Counted from the first letter of the stretch, positions 1 through 5,358 are shown. The stretch: DNA of 9,212 bases from an uncultured Propionibacterium sp. (GCA_938036835.1 CALHWB010000063.1:1-9212); one strand, 5' to 3'. Notes: a model not told the origin generated them from the sequence alone. Translations and numbers: made by a program.

Positions 1-173
1 GCTGGCAACACCAGCAGCCGGCAACAGAGCCCTGCCCGTCAAAGGAGCCCAATGGTGTGGCATACCCCAACAGAAGGACGCCACTTCGTTTCTACCCTTC
101 GCCAGGCTGGCCGGAAGCCGTGCCACCGCCTAACACGCCCGACTGGGAACGATGCGCCGCGTAGACTGCTACC

Positions 174-210
174 CGGCCGAACCGACAAGTTCAGGCGATC
201 AATTCGGCCG
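174..210 (-). terminator. Hairpin spanning the rnd stop codon, candidate terminator
   Basis: Perfect 8-bp inverted repeat CGGCCGAA (174–181) / TTCGGCCG (203–210) with a 21-nt loop that contains the rnd stop codon (191–193). No T-run follows on the minus strand, as is common for actinobacterial terminators. The position at the 3' end of the DUF3000–rnd operon supports a termination or mRNA 3'-end role. This is inference from position and pairing only. The remaining bases 1–173 hold no gene I can support. Confidence 0.4.
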
Positions 211-1444
211 CCAGCGGGGCCACCAGGGAGCGCTGCCATGGACGAACACCCAGATCGGCCAACTGCTCTTCAAGGCTCGACACGGTGGCTGGCCGATTGG
301 GATCCCATAGTAACTGCCGTAGGGCCTCAGGCTGGATCAGGTTCTCCATCGGCACCTGCAGTTCCTCGGCCAGTTCCAGCATCGCTGGCCGCACCCGGTC
401 CCAACGCGCGGCTGCCGCCGGCTTGATTCGCTCCCAGGTCCGTGGTGCCGGTATCCCGTCGCCAGCCAGCCGTAAGGATGGTAGGGCGCTGGCCGGCATG
501 TTGGCCACTCGATCAAGTGCTGCCAGCCAGGCATCCTGATATCGGCGAGCGGTCCGGCGTTTGAAACCAGCTATCTGGTCCAACTCCGCCCGTCCGGGCA
601 CCTGGGCGTGCCGTTTGGTGACCAAGGCACCCAATTCGCTGATTGCCCTGTCCGGCAGCACCTTTCCAGGAGCCCTGTCCGTTCTCTTGGCAATCTGATC
701 ACGGACTAACCACAGCTCGCGCACGATCGCTAGACCCTGTGATGAGCGCACCAGATGGGTGCCCGAGGTACGCCGCCACCGCTCGAGTTGATCTGGCGCC
801 GGCCGCAGCGCGGACTGGATCAGCCAGTTGAACTCCTGCTGAGCCCATTCGGCCTTGCCAGCAGCAATCAGATCGTCCAACAGCCGTGCCCGCAGCACAT
901 CGAGCAACTCAACATCAAGCGCGGCATAGGTCAACCAGTCGTCGGGGATCGGCCGCGTGGACCAATCGACTGAGGCATGCTCCTTCAACAGCCGCACTCC
1001 GCAATACCGTTCAGCCATCGACCCCAGGCTCACTCGGGGCAGTCCCAGCAGGCGCCCGGCCAATTCGGTATCGAACAGCCGGGTTGGCCGCAGCCCAAGG
1101 GCAATCAGATTGGGTAGATCCTGGCTGGCGGCATGCAGTATCCACTCTTGATCGCCTATAAGCTGCTGCAACTCGGTGAACTGGGCAATCTCATTGGGTA
1201 GGGTTTCGAACGCTACCGGATCGATCAGAAATGTTCCCGAGCCGGCACGCCGCAACTGCAACAGATAGGCCTTGCCCGAATAGCGGTAGCTTTGGGCGCG
1301 TTCCACATCTAACGCTACCGCGCCAGACCCGGCGGTCAATGCTCGCAAACAAGATGCCAACTGGTCATCGGCGGCCACCACTGTCGGTAGCCCCCCGGCC
1401 GGCGCGGCTAGCACCGGCAGTTCGACGTCCTCCTCGGTAGCCAT
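191..1444 (-). CDS. rnd: Ribonuclease D (DEDDy 3'-5' exoribonuclease with HRDC domain)
   Basis: Cytoplasmic 3'-to-5' exoribonuclease of the RNase D family, which trims tRNA precursors and other structured RNAs. The 417-aa product carries the DEDDy exonuclease core: motif I with D46 and E48 in ALDVE, followed by RYSGKAYLLQL and LIDP; motif II with HAASQDL (H104, D109); motif III with Y173 and D177 in YAALDVE. An HRDC domain follows at about residues 222–305, then a C-terminal extension typical of actinobacterial RNase D, so all catalytic acids are present. The reading frame is open further upstream, to 1528, but I chose the ATG at 1444–1442 because it overlaps the DUF3000 stop codon by one base (TGATG), which implies translational coupling; the SD there is weak. 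DUF3000 beside rnd is a conserved actinobacterial pair (Rv2680–Rv2681 in M. tuberculosis). Nothing looks broken. Confidence 0.93.
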   Translation of the reverse strand: MATEEDVELPVLAAPAGGLPTVVAADDQLASCLRALTAGSGAVALDVERAQSYRYSGKAYLLQLRRAGSGTFLIDPVAFETLPNEIAQFTELQQLIGDQEWILHAASQDLPNLIALGLRPTRLFDTELAGRLLGLPRVSLGSMAERYCGVRLLKEHASVDWSTRPIPDDWLTYAALDVELLDVLRARLLDDLIAAGKAEWAQQEFNWLIQSALRPAPDQLERWRRTSGTHLVRSSQGLAIVRELWLVRDQIAKRTDRAPGKVLPDRAISELGALVTKRHAQVPGRAELDQIAGFKRRTARRYQDAWLAALDRVANMPASALPSLRLAGDGIPAPRTWERIKPAAAARWDRVRPAMLELAEELQVPMENLIQPEALRQLLWDPNRPATVSSLEEQLADLGVRPWQRSLVAPLAAELIA

Positions 1445-2010
1445 CAACGTTCCATCCGGCCCAGTAACGGAATAACGCCCTCGGGCAGTGGCGGTAGACC
1501 GGCCGCGGTGCACAACAACGTCTGCCAAGCCAATAGGTGCGGCTGGATTCCAAGATCAATTCCCAGCTCAGGCGTCCAAGAGGCACGGATTTCCACCTCG
1601 GCCCGATCGGGTTGCCCCGAGATCTCCCCGAAACTTCGGCTCGACACCACGGTCACGGTGCCCGAAGGGTCATGGAAATCGGCTCGGGCATCATCCAGCG
1701 CTTCAAGCAACCAAGTCCAGCAAACGTCCCTGAGTAGGCCATCGGCAGCCATCTCGGCATCGACATCTGCCCTAGCCAAGGTCACGAAACGGTAATCACC
1801 GTGCCAAGCCGGATTACCAGCGGGATCGTACAAAACGATCAGCCGGCCGCTGCCCAGATCGTCCTGCGCAGCTGTGAATAACTCGGCCTCGATCGCATAG
1901 GCGTGTGGGGCAATGCGCCTCGGCGCCGGAATTTCCTCCACACCCATTTCGGGCCGCCACCGAAACTGCGCGATGGCTTCCCGAACGCGATCGAAGGACA
2001 CGCTCATCAT
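1444..2010 (-). CDS. DUF3000 domain protein, rnd partner
   Basis: Conserved actinobacterial protein of unknown function, about 188 aa from the chosen start. It is recognised by the family's landmarks: an N-terminal EEIPAPRRIAPHAYAIEAEL segment, then GRLIVLYDPAGNPAW, a central CWTWLLEAL stretch, and near the C-terminus EIRASWTPE and HLLAWQTLLCTAAGLPPLPEG. No signal peptide or membrane segment is visible, so it is probably cytosolic. It lies immediately upstream of rnd with a one-base stop/start overlap, so the two are made together; a role in RNA metabolism is only an inference from this linkage. The open frame reaches 2130, but family similarity begins near MMSVSFDRV, so I start at the ATG at 2010. 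ATG 2007 is equally possible, and a GTG a few codons upstream (around 2034) with an AGTAGG element ahead of it is an alternative. Confidence 0.82.
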   Translation of the reverse strand: MMSVSFDRVREAIAQFRWRPEMGVEEIPAPRRIAPHAYAIEAELFTAAQDDLGSGRLIVLYDPAGNPAWHGDYRFVTLARADVDAEMAADGLLRDVCWTWLLEALDDARADFHDPSGTVTVVSSRSFGEISGQPDRAEVEIRASWTPELGIDLGIQPHLLAWQTLLCTAAGLPPLPEGVIPLLGRMER

Positions 2011-2099
2011 GGGTGTCGGAACTTTTCCTGGCACATCGATGAGCCTACTTTCGCTCGCTCCGGCACCCGCAGAGGCGCGCCGGATTCGCGGTGCTCCCA

Positions 2100-2130
2100 A
2101 GAGTACCCACGACCATGGGTTCAAGTGCAA
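2100..2130 (-). promoter_or_regulatory. Candidate promoter for DUF3000–rnd
   Basis: On the minus strand a -35-like TTGCAC (2125–2130) and a -10-like TACTCT (2100–2105, matching TAnnnT) are separated by 19 bp. This would start transcription near 2093 and leave a leader of about 80 nt before the DUF3000 ATG. It lies between the msrB terminator hairpin and DUF3000, where a promoter is expected. The spacer is longer than optimal and the match is partial. Confidence 0.32.
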
Positions 2131-2202
2131 TGCCGTTCACTGGTGATTTCGATGCCCGGAACGGTCGGTGGGCTGAAGGAAACCACAGCTCTCGCAGCCC
2201 CG

Positions 2203-2242
2203 GAGACCTTGATCGAGTCCGCCTGGTATCGGCTCAGGTCTC
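2203..2242 (-). terminator. Hairpin over the msrB stop codon, likely terminator
   Basis: An outer 7-bp stem, GAGACCT (2203–2209) / AGGTCTC (2236–2242), stacks on an inner stem GAG-t-CCG (2215–2221) / CGGCTC (2230–2235) with an 8-nt loop. That is 13 pairs, with the unpaired bases all on one arm. The msrB stop codon (2234–2236) sits inside the structure. There is no T-run. Its position between msrB and the separate DUF3000–rnd unit supports termination, though mRNA 3'-end stabilisation is also possible. Confidence 0.5.
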
Positions 2243-2662
2243 TTCTGGCGCAAGCGTCAGACTGATGGAGTTGATGCAGTAGCGCTGGTCGGTCGGGGTG
2301 TCGTAACCCTCCCCCGAGAAGACGTGGCCGAGATGGGAATCACAGTTGGCGCAGCGCACCTCGACTCTGGGCCGGCCGGGCAGCGAGTGATCCTCCAGAT
2401 AACGCACCCGGTCCTCGGCCAACGGAGCGAAAAAGCTCGGCCAGCCACAGTGAGAGTGGAACTTCGTGTCGCTGGCGAACAGAGCCGCGTCACAGGCGCG
2501 GCAGCGATACACTCCGGGAGTCTCGGTGTCGGTGTATTCGCCGACGAACGGCGGTTCGGTACCCGCCTGACGCAACACGTGAAACTCCTGCGGGTTCAGT
2601 TTGACCTGCCACTGTTCGTTGCTCAGCCGGAACTGCCCGTCGCCGGGTAGCGAAGTGTTCAA
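2234..2662 (-). CDS. msrB: Peptide-methionine (R)-S-oxide reductase MsrB
   Basis: Repairs methionine-R-sulfoxide in oxidised proteins, with thioredoxin as reductant, in the cytosol. The 142-aa product has the full SelR/MsrB fold signature: two zinc CxxC pairs (C54/C57 in CRAC, C104/C107 in CANC), the HCGWPSFF motif with C72 as candidate resolving cysteine, SHLGHVF, and the catalytic C129 in RYCINS. Length is normal for a single-domain MsrB. The start is TTG at 2662–2660, not ATG. It is supported by a strong AAAGGAG ribosome-binding site at 2669–2675 with a 6-nt spacer, and the conserved family sequence begins soon after. It stands alone between the chelatase-like gene (171-nt gap, in which I see no clear promoter) and DUF3000. 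Confidence 0.95.
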   Translation of the reverse strand: MNTSLPGDGQFRLSNEQWQVKLNPQEFHVLRQAGTEPPFVGEYTDTETPGVYRCRACDAALFASDTKFHSHCGWPSFFAPLAEDRVRYLEDHSLPGRPRVEVRCANCDSHLGHVFSGEGYDTPTDQRYCINSISLTLAPEET

Positions 2663-2668
2663 AACTGG

Positions 2669-2675
2669 CTCCTTT
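2669..2675 (-). promoter_or_regulatory. Ribosome-binding site fixing the TTG start of msrB
   Basis: AAAGGAG on the minus strand, 6 nt upstream of the TTG at 2662. It is one of the strongest Shine-Dalgarno matches in the window, and no in-frame ATG or GTG is better placed, so it decides in favour of the TTG start. Confidence 0.75.
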
Positions 2676-2832
2676 CCGCGCTGTCAGCCTAGCCCAGAGG
2701 CTACGACGACCCTTAGGCGCGGCCGGTTTATCGACTGGGCTGCTCAACCCCTGACCGGCTTTGCATCGAGAAACCGAGTAGTACCGAACAGTTGGTTCCG
2801 GCTCGCTGCCTGGGCGTTGGGGCTCGGGGAAC

Positions 2833-3612
2833 TCAGTTGACCTGGCCGATCTCGCTCGTGCTGGGGGTTGTATCGTCCAGCAGTTCCATGGCAGCGAAGG
2901 CGTAGCGGGCCATGGCGAGTTCTCCGATTCGGGGATCCGCCCCGAACGGTGCGCTGACTGCCAGTGCGCCTGCGGCCATCGCGAGTTCAGCCTGCCGTCG
3001 GTAGGCCTCGCTTGGGGCCAGGTACATCGACCCCACCGCGATGTTGCGGCGCCCGATTTCGCGCAGGCTGGTTATGGCCGAAGTGATATCGGTCCCGGAG
3101 TCATCGCCGTGCGCCACCAGCACCGGCAGTTTGTGATGCGTGGCCCACTGTCGTGCCCGCCGGGCAATCAGTCCGGCCCCGCGAGTGTCCCCCCAGGCAG
3201 GTACCGAAAGCACCAGACCGTCGAGTTCGGTGGCATGTACCGCTGACAGTGCGTTGCGCAGGCGCACATCCAGGATATTGAGCAACTCCACGGCTGGCCC
3301 GATTGGGCGAGCCAGGCAAATCCGTGCCCCGGGCCGATGCCGTTGGACGGCATGTAATACATCCTGCACCTGCGCGGTCGGCTCGCAGACCCGGCATAGG
3401 TCAAGGGGGACGAGCACCATCTCGTCTACGCCACGGTTAGCCAACGTACCCACGACCTGCGGTCCGCTGGGCTGACAATGCGCCATGAATGCCAAAGCCA
3501 CCGACAGTGCGGGACGTTGGGCCTGCACCTCGTGGCGCAGGGCAAAAAAGGCCTGCTCGGCATTGCTGTCAGTGGAACCTGCTGCAAGCAATATCAACGC
3601 TGGAGCAGTCAC
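2833..3612 (-). CDS. CbiX/sirohydrochlorin-chelatase-like protein, two repeats
   Basis: 259-aa soluble protein resembling class II chelatases (CbiX/SirB), which insert Fe, Co or Ni into tetrapyrroles such as sirohydrochlorin. It is built as two repeats. The first (about 1–120) has LILLAAGSTDSNAE, VALAFMAHCQPSGPQVV and VLVPLDLC; the second (about 128–245) has VLVAHGDDSGTD, IAVGSMYLAP, a GALAVSAPFG segment and the ARYAFA end typical of actinobacterial members. The usual metal-binding His of the GHGS motif is Ala11 in repeat 1, while repeat 2 keeps His168; the second usual His (in PLFLxxGxH) aligns with Glu77, flanked by C73 and C76. Activity is therefore uncertain. Start: GTG at 3612, preceded by GGAGGTG (3615–3621); the frame stays open to 3789, but that N-terminal extension (RSGKPETESVARH and similar) does not look like the family. 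It appears to be transcribed alone. Confidence 0.72.
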   Translation of the reverse strand: MTAPALILLAAGSTDSNAEQAFFALRHEVQAQRPALSVALAFMAHCQPSGPQVVGTLANRGVDEMVLVPLDLCRVCEPTAQVQDVLHAVQRHRPGARICLARPIGPAVELLNILDVRLRNALSAVHATELDGLVLSVPAWGDTRGAGLIARRARQWATHHKLPVLVAHGDDSGTDITSAITSLREIGRRNIAVGSMYLAPSEAYRRQAELAMAAGALAVSAPFGADPRIGELAMARYAFAAMELLDDTTPSTSEIGQVN

Positions 3613-3708
3613 GGCACCTCCACCCGCCTTTCTGGTCGCTATGCAGGGACGCGGCGCCGTTGCCGTGTGTCTGGCTACACTCTCCGTCTCGGGTTTCCCG
3701 GAACGCAA

Positions 3709-3730
3709 ATCGTATCTCAAATGTTGAGAT
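3709..3730 (-). promoter_or_regulatory. Candidate operator (17-bp dyad) and -10 of the chelatase-like gene
   Basis: Perfect inverted repeat ATCTCAA (3714–3720) / TTGAGAT (3724–3730) with a 3-bp centre. It abuts, and shares one base with, a minus-strand TACGAT hexamer (3709–3714) that fits TAnnnT. No good -35 is visible at the usual distance, as in promoters that depend on or are blocked by a regulator. It lies about 100 bp upstream of the GTG at 3612, facing that gene. The dyad does not match the IdeR/DtxR, LexA or HspR consensus as I know them; the regulator is unknown. Confidence 0.42.
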
Positions 3731-4003
3731 GGTAGAACCGGAGAAGCGACGGGCTGGCGGCGGTGGACACCCGGTAGGGTATGGGGCACTGCTGGAGAAA
3801 TTATTGTTTACCGGCCACCCATCGGACTACGGTAGTAGCAGTATCTTCTGCGCTATCTACTGGCCGTGGAACGGCTTGCGCAATCTTTGACAATGTGATA
3901 TATGGGTTGGCCTTCTTCGGGTTCGGGGTTGAGCACGCGGACACGGGGGAACGCGTTGCAACGAGATTCGAATGGATGGTGAACCGCTGTGGATCGAACA
4001 GAG
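3731..4003. other. Non-coding stretch left of the tRNA cluster
   Basis: No ORF here has a convincing start, SD or family motif. Three things can be seen: an AT-rich patch near 3798–3810; an imperfect hairpin, GTAGTAGC (3832–3839) with GCTA-t-CTAC (3852–3860), framed by GGCCA (3813–3817) / TGGCC (3861–3865); and a plus-strand promoter-like pair, TTGCGC (3876–3881) and TATATG (3899–3904), 17 bp apart, with a stray TTGACA at 3887. The hairpin could end minus-strand transcripts from tRNA-Val(CAC), but it is more than 130 bp away. The promoter-like pair would be antisense to that tRNA. Confidence 0.4.
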
Positions 4004-4075
4004 TGGGCGATACTGGGTTCGAACCAGTGACCTCTTCGGTGTGAACGAAGCGCGCTACCACTGCGCCAATCGCCC
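4004..4075 (-). tRNA. tRNA-Val (anticodon CAC)
   Basis: A 72-nt cloverleaf on the minus strand. The acceptor GGGCGAT pairs fully with ATCGCCC; D arm GCGC/GCGC; anticodon arm CTTCG/CGAAG with loop TTCACAC (CAC at loop positions 3–5, reading GUG); T arm ACTGG/CCAGT with loop TTCGAAC; discriminator A. CCA is not encoded. It is transcribed divergently from the Gly–Cys–Val cluster. The same Val / Gly-Cys-Val arrangement is, to my knowledge, found in mycobacteria. Confidence 0.97.
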
Positions 4076-4087
4076 CTGCGAGGGTCA

Positions 4088-4118
4088 ACCCTAGCGCATC
4101 CCCCCGGCCGGAAGGCAA
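4088..4118 (-). promoter_or_regulatory. Candidate promoter of tRNA-Val(CAC)
   Basis: On the minus strand TTGCCT (4113–4118) and TAGGGT (4088–4093) are 19 bp apart. Transcription would start near 4081, a few bases before the mature tRNA 5' end at 4075. A short leader and a TAnnnT -10 fit a stable-RNA promoter. Confidence 0.45.
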
Positions 4119-4283
4119 ATCGAATTCCAGGACGGTCGTGTGGGCGAGACCACCGGTCGTCGACTTGGAATGGCGCTAAACCGCGATGTGACCGGCGGCA
4201 ACGAAGCCGAAGATGTTTTCGGTTGCCGATCTTGTCGGGACGCCATGCCGGTTGGTGGTGCCTCTTCTGAAGAAGAATGGGAT

Positions 4284-4313
4284 TTGTCTGTTAGGCAACA
4301 CGTCGGCTATGGT
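4284..4313 (+). promoter_or_regulatory. Candidate promoter of the Gly–Cys–Val tRNA cluster
   Basis: TTGTCT (4284–4289) and TATGGT (4308–4313) are separated by 18 bp. The predicted start near 4320 leaves a leader of about 35 nt before tRNA-Gly. The rest of 4119–4283 contains no gene I can support; only a weak bulged hairpin GGCAA/TTGCC (4197–4227) is seen. Confidence 0.4.
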
Positions 4314-4354
4314 AATCCATGCACCTGATCCGGAGCGATTCGGTTGAGTGTAGT

Positions 4355-4427
4355 GCGGACGTGGCTCAGTTGGTAGAGCATCACCTTGCCAAGGTGAGGG
4401 TCGCGGGTTCGAATCCCGTCGTCCGCT
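4355..4427 (+). tRNA. tRNA-Gly (anticodon GCC)
   Basis: A 73-nt cloverleaf: acceptor GCGGACG/CGTCCGC; D arm GCTC/GAGC; anticodon arm TCACC/GGTGA with loop TTGCCAA (GCC, reading GGC/GGU); T arm GCGGG/CCCGT (one G·U) with loop TTCGAAT; discriminator T. CCA is not encoded. It is the first gene of a three-tRNA plus-strand cluster. Confidence 0.97.
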
Positions 4428-4479
4428 CGGAGAGGGTCTCGCGGCAAGGCCTTGGCTCTCACGTGAAGCACTCTTCCGT

Positions 4480-4550
4480 GGTGGGTTGGCCGAGAGGCGA
4501 GGCAACGGACTGCAAATCCGTCTACACCGGTTCAAATCCGGTACCCACCT
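4480..4550 (+). tRNA. tRNA-Cys (anticodon GCA)
   Basis: A 71-nt cloverleaf: acceptor GGTGGGT/ACCCACC; anticodon arm ACGGA/TCCGT with loop CTGCAAA (GCA, reading UGC/UGU); T arm ACCGG/CCGGT with loop TTCAAAT; discriminator T, an identity feature of tRNA-Cys. CCA is not encoded. It lies 52 nt after tRNA-Gly. Confidence 0.97.
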
Positions 4551-4587
4551 CGATTGCTCTCGGCGAGGTCAGTGCTCTCGGGCACCA

Positions 4588-4659
4588 GGGCGGTTGGCGC
4601 AGTGGTAGCGCGCTTCCTTGACACGGAAGAGGTCACTGGTTCAAACCCAGTATCGCCCA
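4588..4659 (+). tRNA. tRNA-Val (anticodon GAC)
   Basis: A 72-nt cloverleaf: acceptor GGGCGGT/ATCGCCC (one G·U); D arm GCGC/GCGC; anticodon arm CTTCC/GGAAG with loop TTGACAC (GAC, reading GUC/GUU); T arm ACTGG/CCAGT with loop TTCAAAC; discriminator A. CCA is not encoded. It differs from tRNA-Val(CAC) at five positions. Two of them are a compensating swap in the anticodon-stem pair nearest the loop. Confidence 0.97.
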
Positions 4660-4666
4660 CAAAACT

Positions 4667-4686
4667 CCCGGTGATTAGGCACCGGG
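4667..4686 (+). terminator. Candidate terminator of the Gly–Cys–Val tRNA cluster
   Basis: Perfect 7-bp GC-rich stem CCCGGTG (4667–4673) / CACCGGG (4680–4686) with loop ATTAGG, starting 8 nt after the tRNA-Val 3' end and preceded by AAAA. There is no T-run after the stem. Position and stem strength fit an actinobacterial tRNA terminator. Confidence 0.6.
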
Positions 4687-4689
4687 TCG

Positions 4690-5250
4690 AGCGCTATAGA
4701 TCGCTGGGGTCACACCGAAAGTCCGCGCTAGGCGGAGCGTGCTGAAAGGCATGCGTGCTTTCGCCGGTAGCCAAAGCAACTGCGAGGGATTCATCGAAAG
4801 AGCCGGTAATCCCAGCACCCGGGTGCGTGGGGGAGTCGAGTGCAGGTGGAGTAGCAGTCCCTGCCCCCGATTCACGCACCCGGATGCGTGGGAGTAACCG
4901 TCCGACGGAAAGGTCATGCCCCTAGTCCACGTCCACCCCGTCGATCGCTGACACTTCCACCGGACTCTTTCCACAGGCGATTGGGGAGCCCCGCTTCGAT
5001 GTCATCTAGAACGTTATTGATCAATGGGAGGGGTTGGCTATCGCCGAAAGTAGACAGTATTCGAGCAATCTTGACCGGCCGTATTCGACCGACCGTCTTA
5101 CAGGGTCGGTGTTGTGCGGTTCTCTTGGTGTAACGCGGGTTCCGAGCGGGCGCGCAGGGCGGATCGCAGTCCGGTTCGCTCTCGGCGAGCCAGTCGGCCG
5201 TTCGGGGTCCGGCGGTCAACATGGCGGGTGACCGATTGGCGACGCGGGCA
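4690..5250. other. Long non-coding stretch between the tRNA cluster and thrS
   Basis: Open frames exist on both strands but none has a plausible SD, family motif or coherent composition, so I call no gene. The left part (4722–4905) is dense in inverted repeats: TCCGC/GCGGA (4722–4736), a bulged GAAA-g-GCA/TGCTTTC (4744–4762), GGGATT/AATCCC (4786–4813), GCACCC/GGGTGC (4815–4826), CACGCA/TGCGTG (4873–4890) and CCGTC/GACGG just after. The right part holds the palindrome ATTGATCAAT (5016–5025) and two GTATTCGA copies (5057–5064, 5081–5088). I recognise no known riboswitch, T-box or RNA family here. Confidence 0.5.
4815..4892. repeat. 17-bp direct repeat, two copies
   Basis: Copies at 4815–4831 and 4876–4892, both of the form GCACCCGG(G/A)TGCGTGGG with one mismatch, 61 bp apart start to start. 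Copy 1 contains the perfect 12-bp palindrome GCACCCGGGTGC. Copy 2 with its 5' flank forms CACGCA/TGCGTG around CCCGGA. They could be paired protein-binding sites or two matching RNA hairpins; the sequence does not decide. Confidence 0.6.
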
Positions 5251-5264
5251 TCCCCTGATATGGC
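5236..5264 (+). promoter_or_regulatory. Weak candidate promoter for the thrS operon
   Basis: TTGGCG (5236–5241) and TATGGC (5259–5264) are exactly 17 bp apart, with an extended -10 TGA just before the -10 (TGATATGGC). Transcription would start near 5271, giving a leader of about 88 nt that includes the hairpin at 5296–5315. The -10 match is poor at its 3' half, so confidence is low. Confidence 0.28.
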
Positions 5265-5295
5265 GCAGCGAGGATAGTCGGGCACAATGGTTCGC

Positions 5296-5315
5296 GGAAG
5301 CGCAGCCGCGCTTCC
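5296..5315 (+). promoter_or_regulatory. Strong hairpin in the thrS leader
   Basis: Perfect 8-bp stem GGAAGCGC (5296–5303) / GCGCTTCC (5308–5315) with a 4-nt loop AGCC, 43 nt upstream of the thrS GTG. The distance is too great to mask the SD at 5347–5354 directly. It could be an attenuator stem, an mRNA stabiliser or a protein-binding site; autoregulation by ThrRS is known in E. coli, but the loop shows no clear tRNA-Thr anticodon mimic. Confidence 0.45.
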
Positions 5316-5346
5316 CCAACTCATCGGGCGGCCAGGTATGTCGCCG

Positions 5347-5354
5347 AAAGGAAG
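5347..5354 (+). promoter_or_regulatory. Ribosome-binding site fixing the GTG start of thrS
   Basis: AAAGGAAG with about 6 nt from its AAGGA core to the GTG at 5359. An upstream in-frame ATG at 5287 would add 24 residues, read through the hairpin and lacks an SD, so the GTG is preferred. Confidence 0.75.
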
Positions 5355-5358
5355 CACA

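Noticed and set aside
2..133. Plus-strand frame open from the window edge to a TAA at 131–133, possibly the 3' end of a gene convergent with rnd
   Set aside because: Only 43 codons are visible and I recognise nothing in them (no match to dxs, which is convergent with rnd in mycobacteria). It cannot be told from chance.
52..426. Plus-strand ORF with a good AAAGGAG ribosome-binding site ahead of its ATG, running into the 3' end of rnd
   Set aside because: Two thirds of it is antisense to a well-supported rnd gene, the product is Arg/Pro-rich with no family resemblance, and the SD match alone is not enough.
3613..3789. N-terminal extension of the chelatase-like protein up to an upstream start codon
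   Set aside because: The sequence does not resemble the family, it would read through the candidate operator/-10 region, and the GTG at 3612 has its own GGAGGTG.
4140..4328. 62-codon plus-strand ORF before tRNA-Gly
   Set aside because: No recognisable motif, it overlaps the likely tRNA promoter, and no convincing ribosome-binding site is seen.
4004..4659. tRNA-Val as an integration site for a mobile element
   Set aside because: No integrase, no partial tRNA 3'-end repeat as an att site and no foreign gene nearby. The inverted Val copies are both complete tRNAs.
4690..5358. Known riboswitch or T-box upstream of thrS
   Set aside because: I looked for T-box, cobalamin, SAM, c-di-GMP and ydaO-type core sequences and found none that fit.
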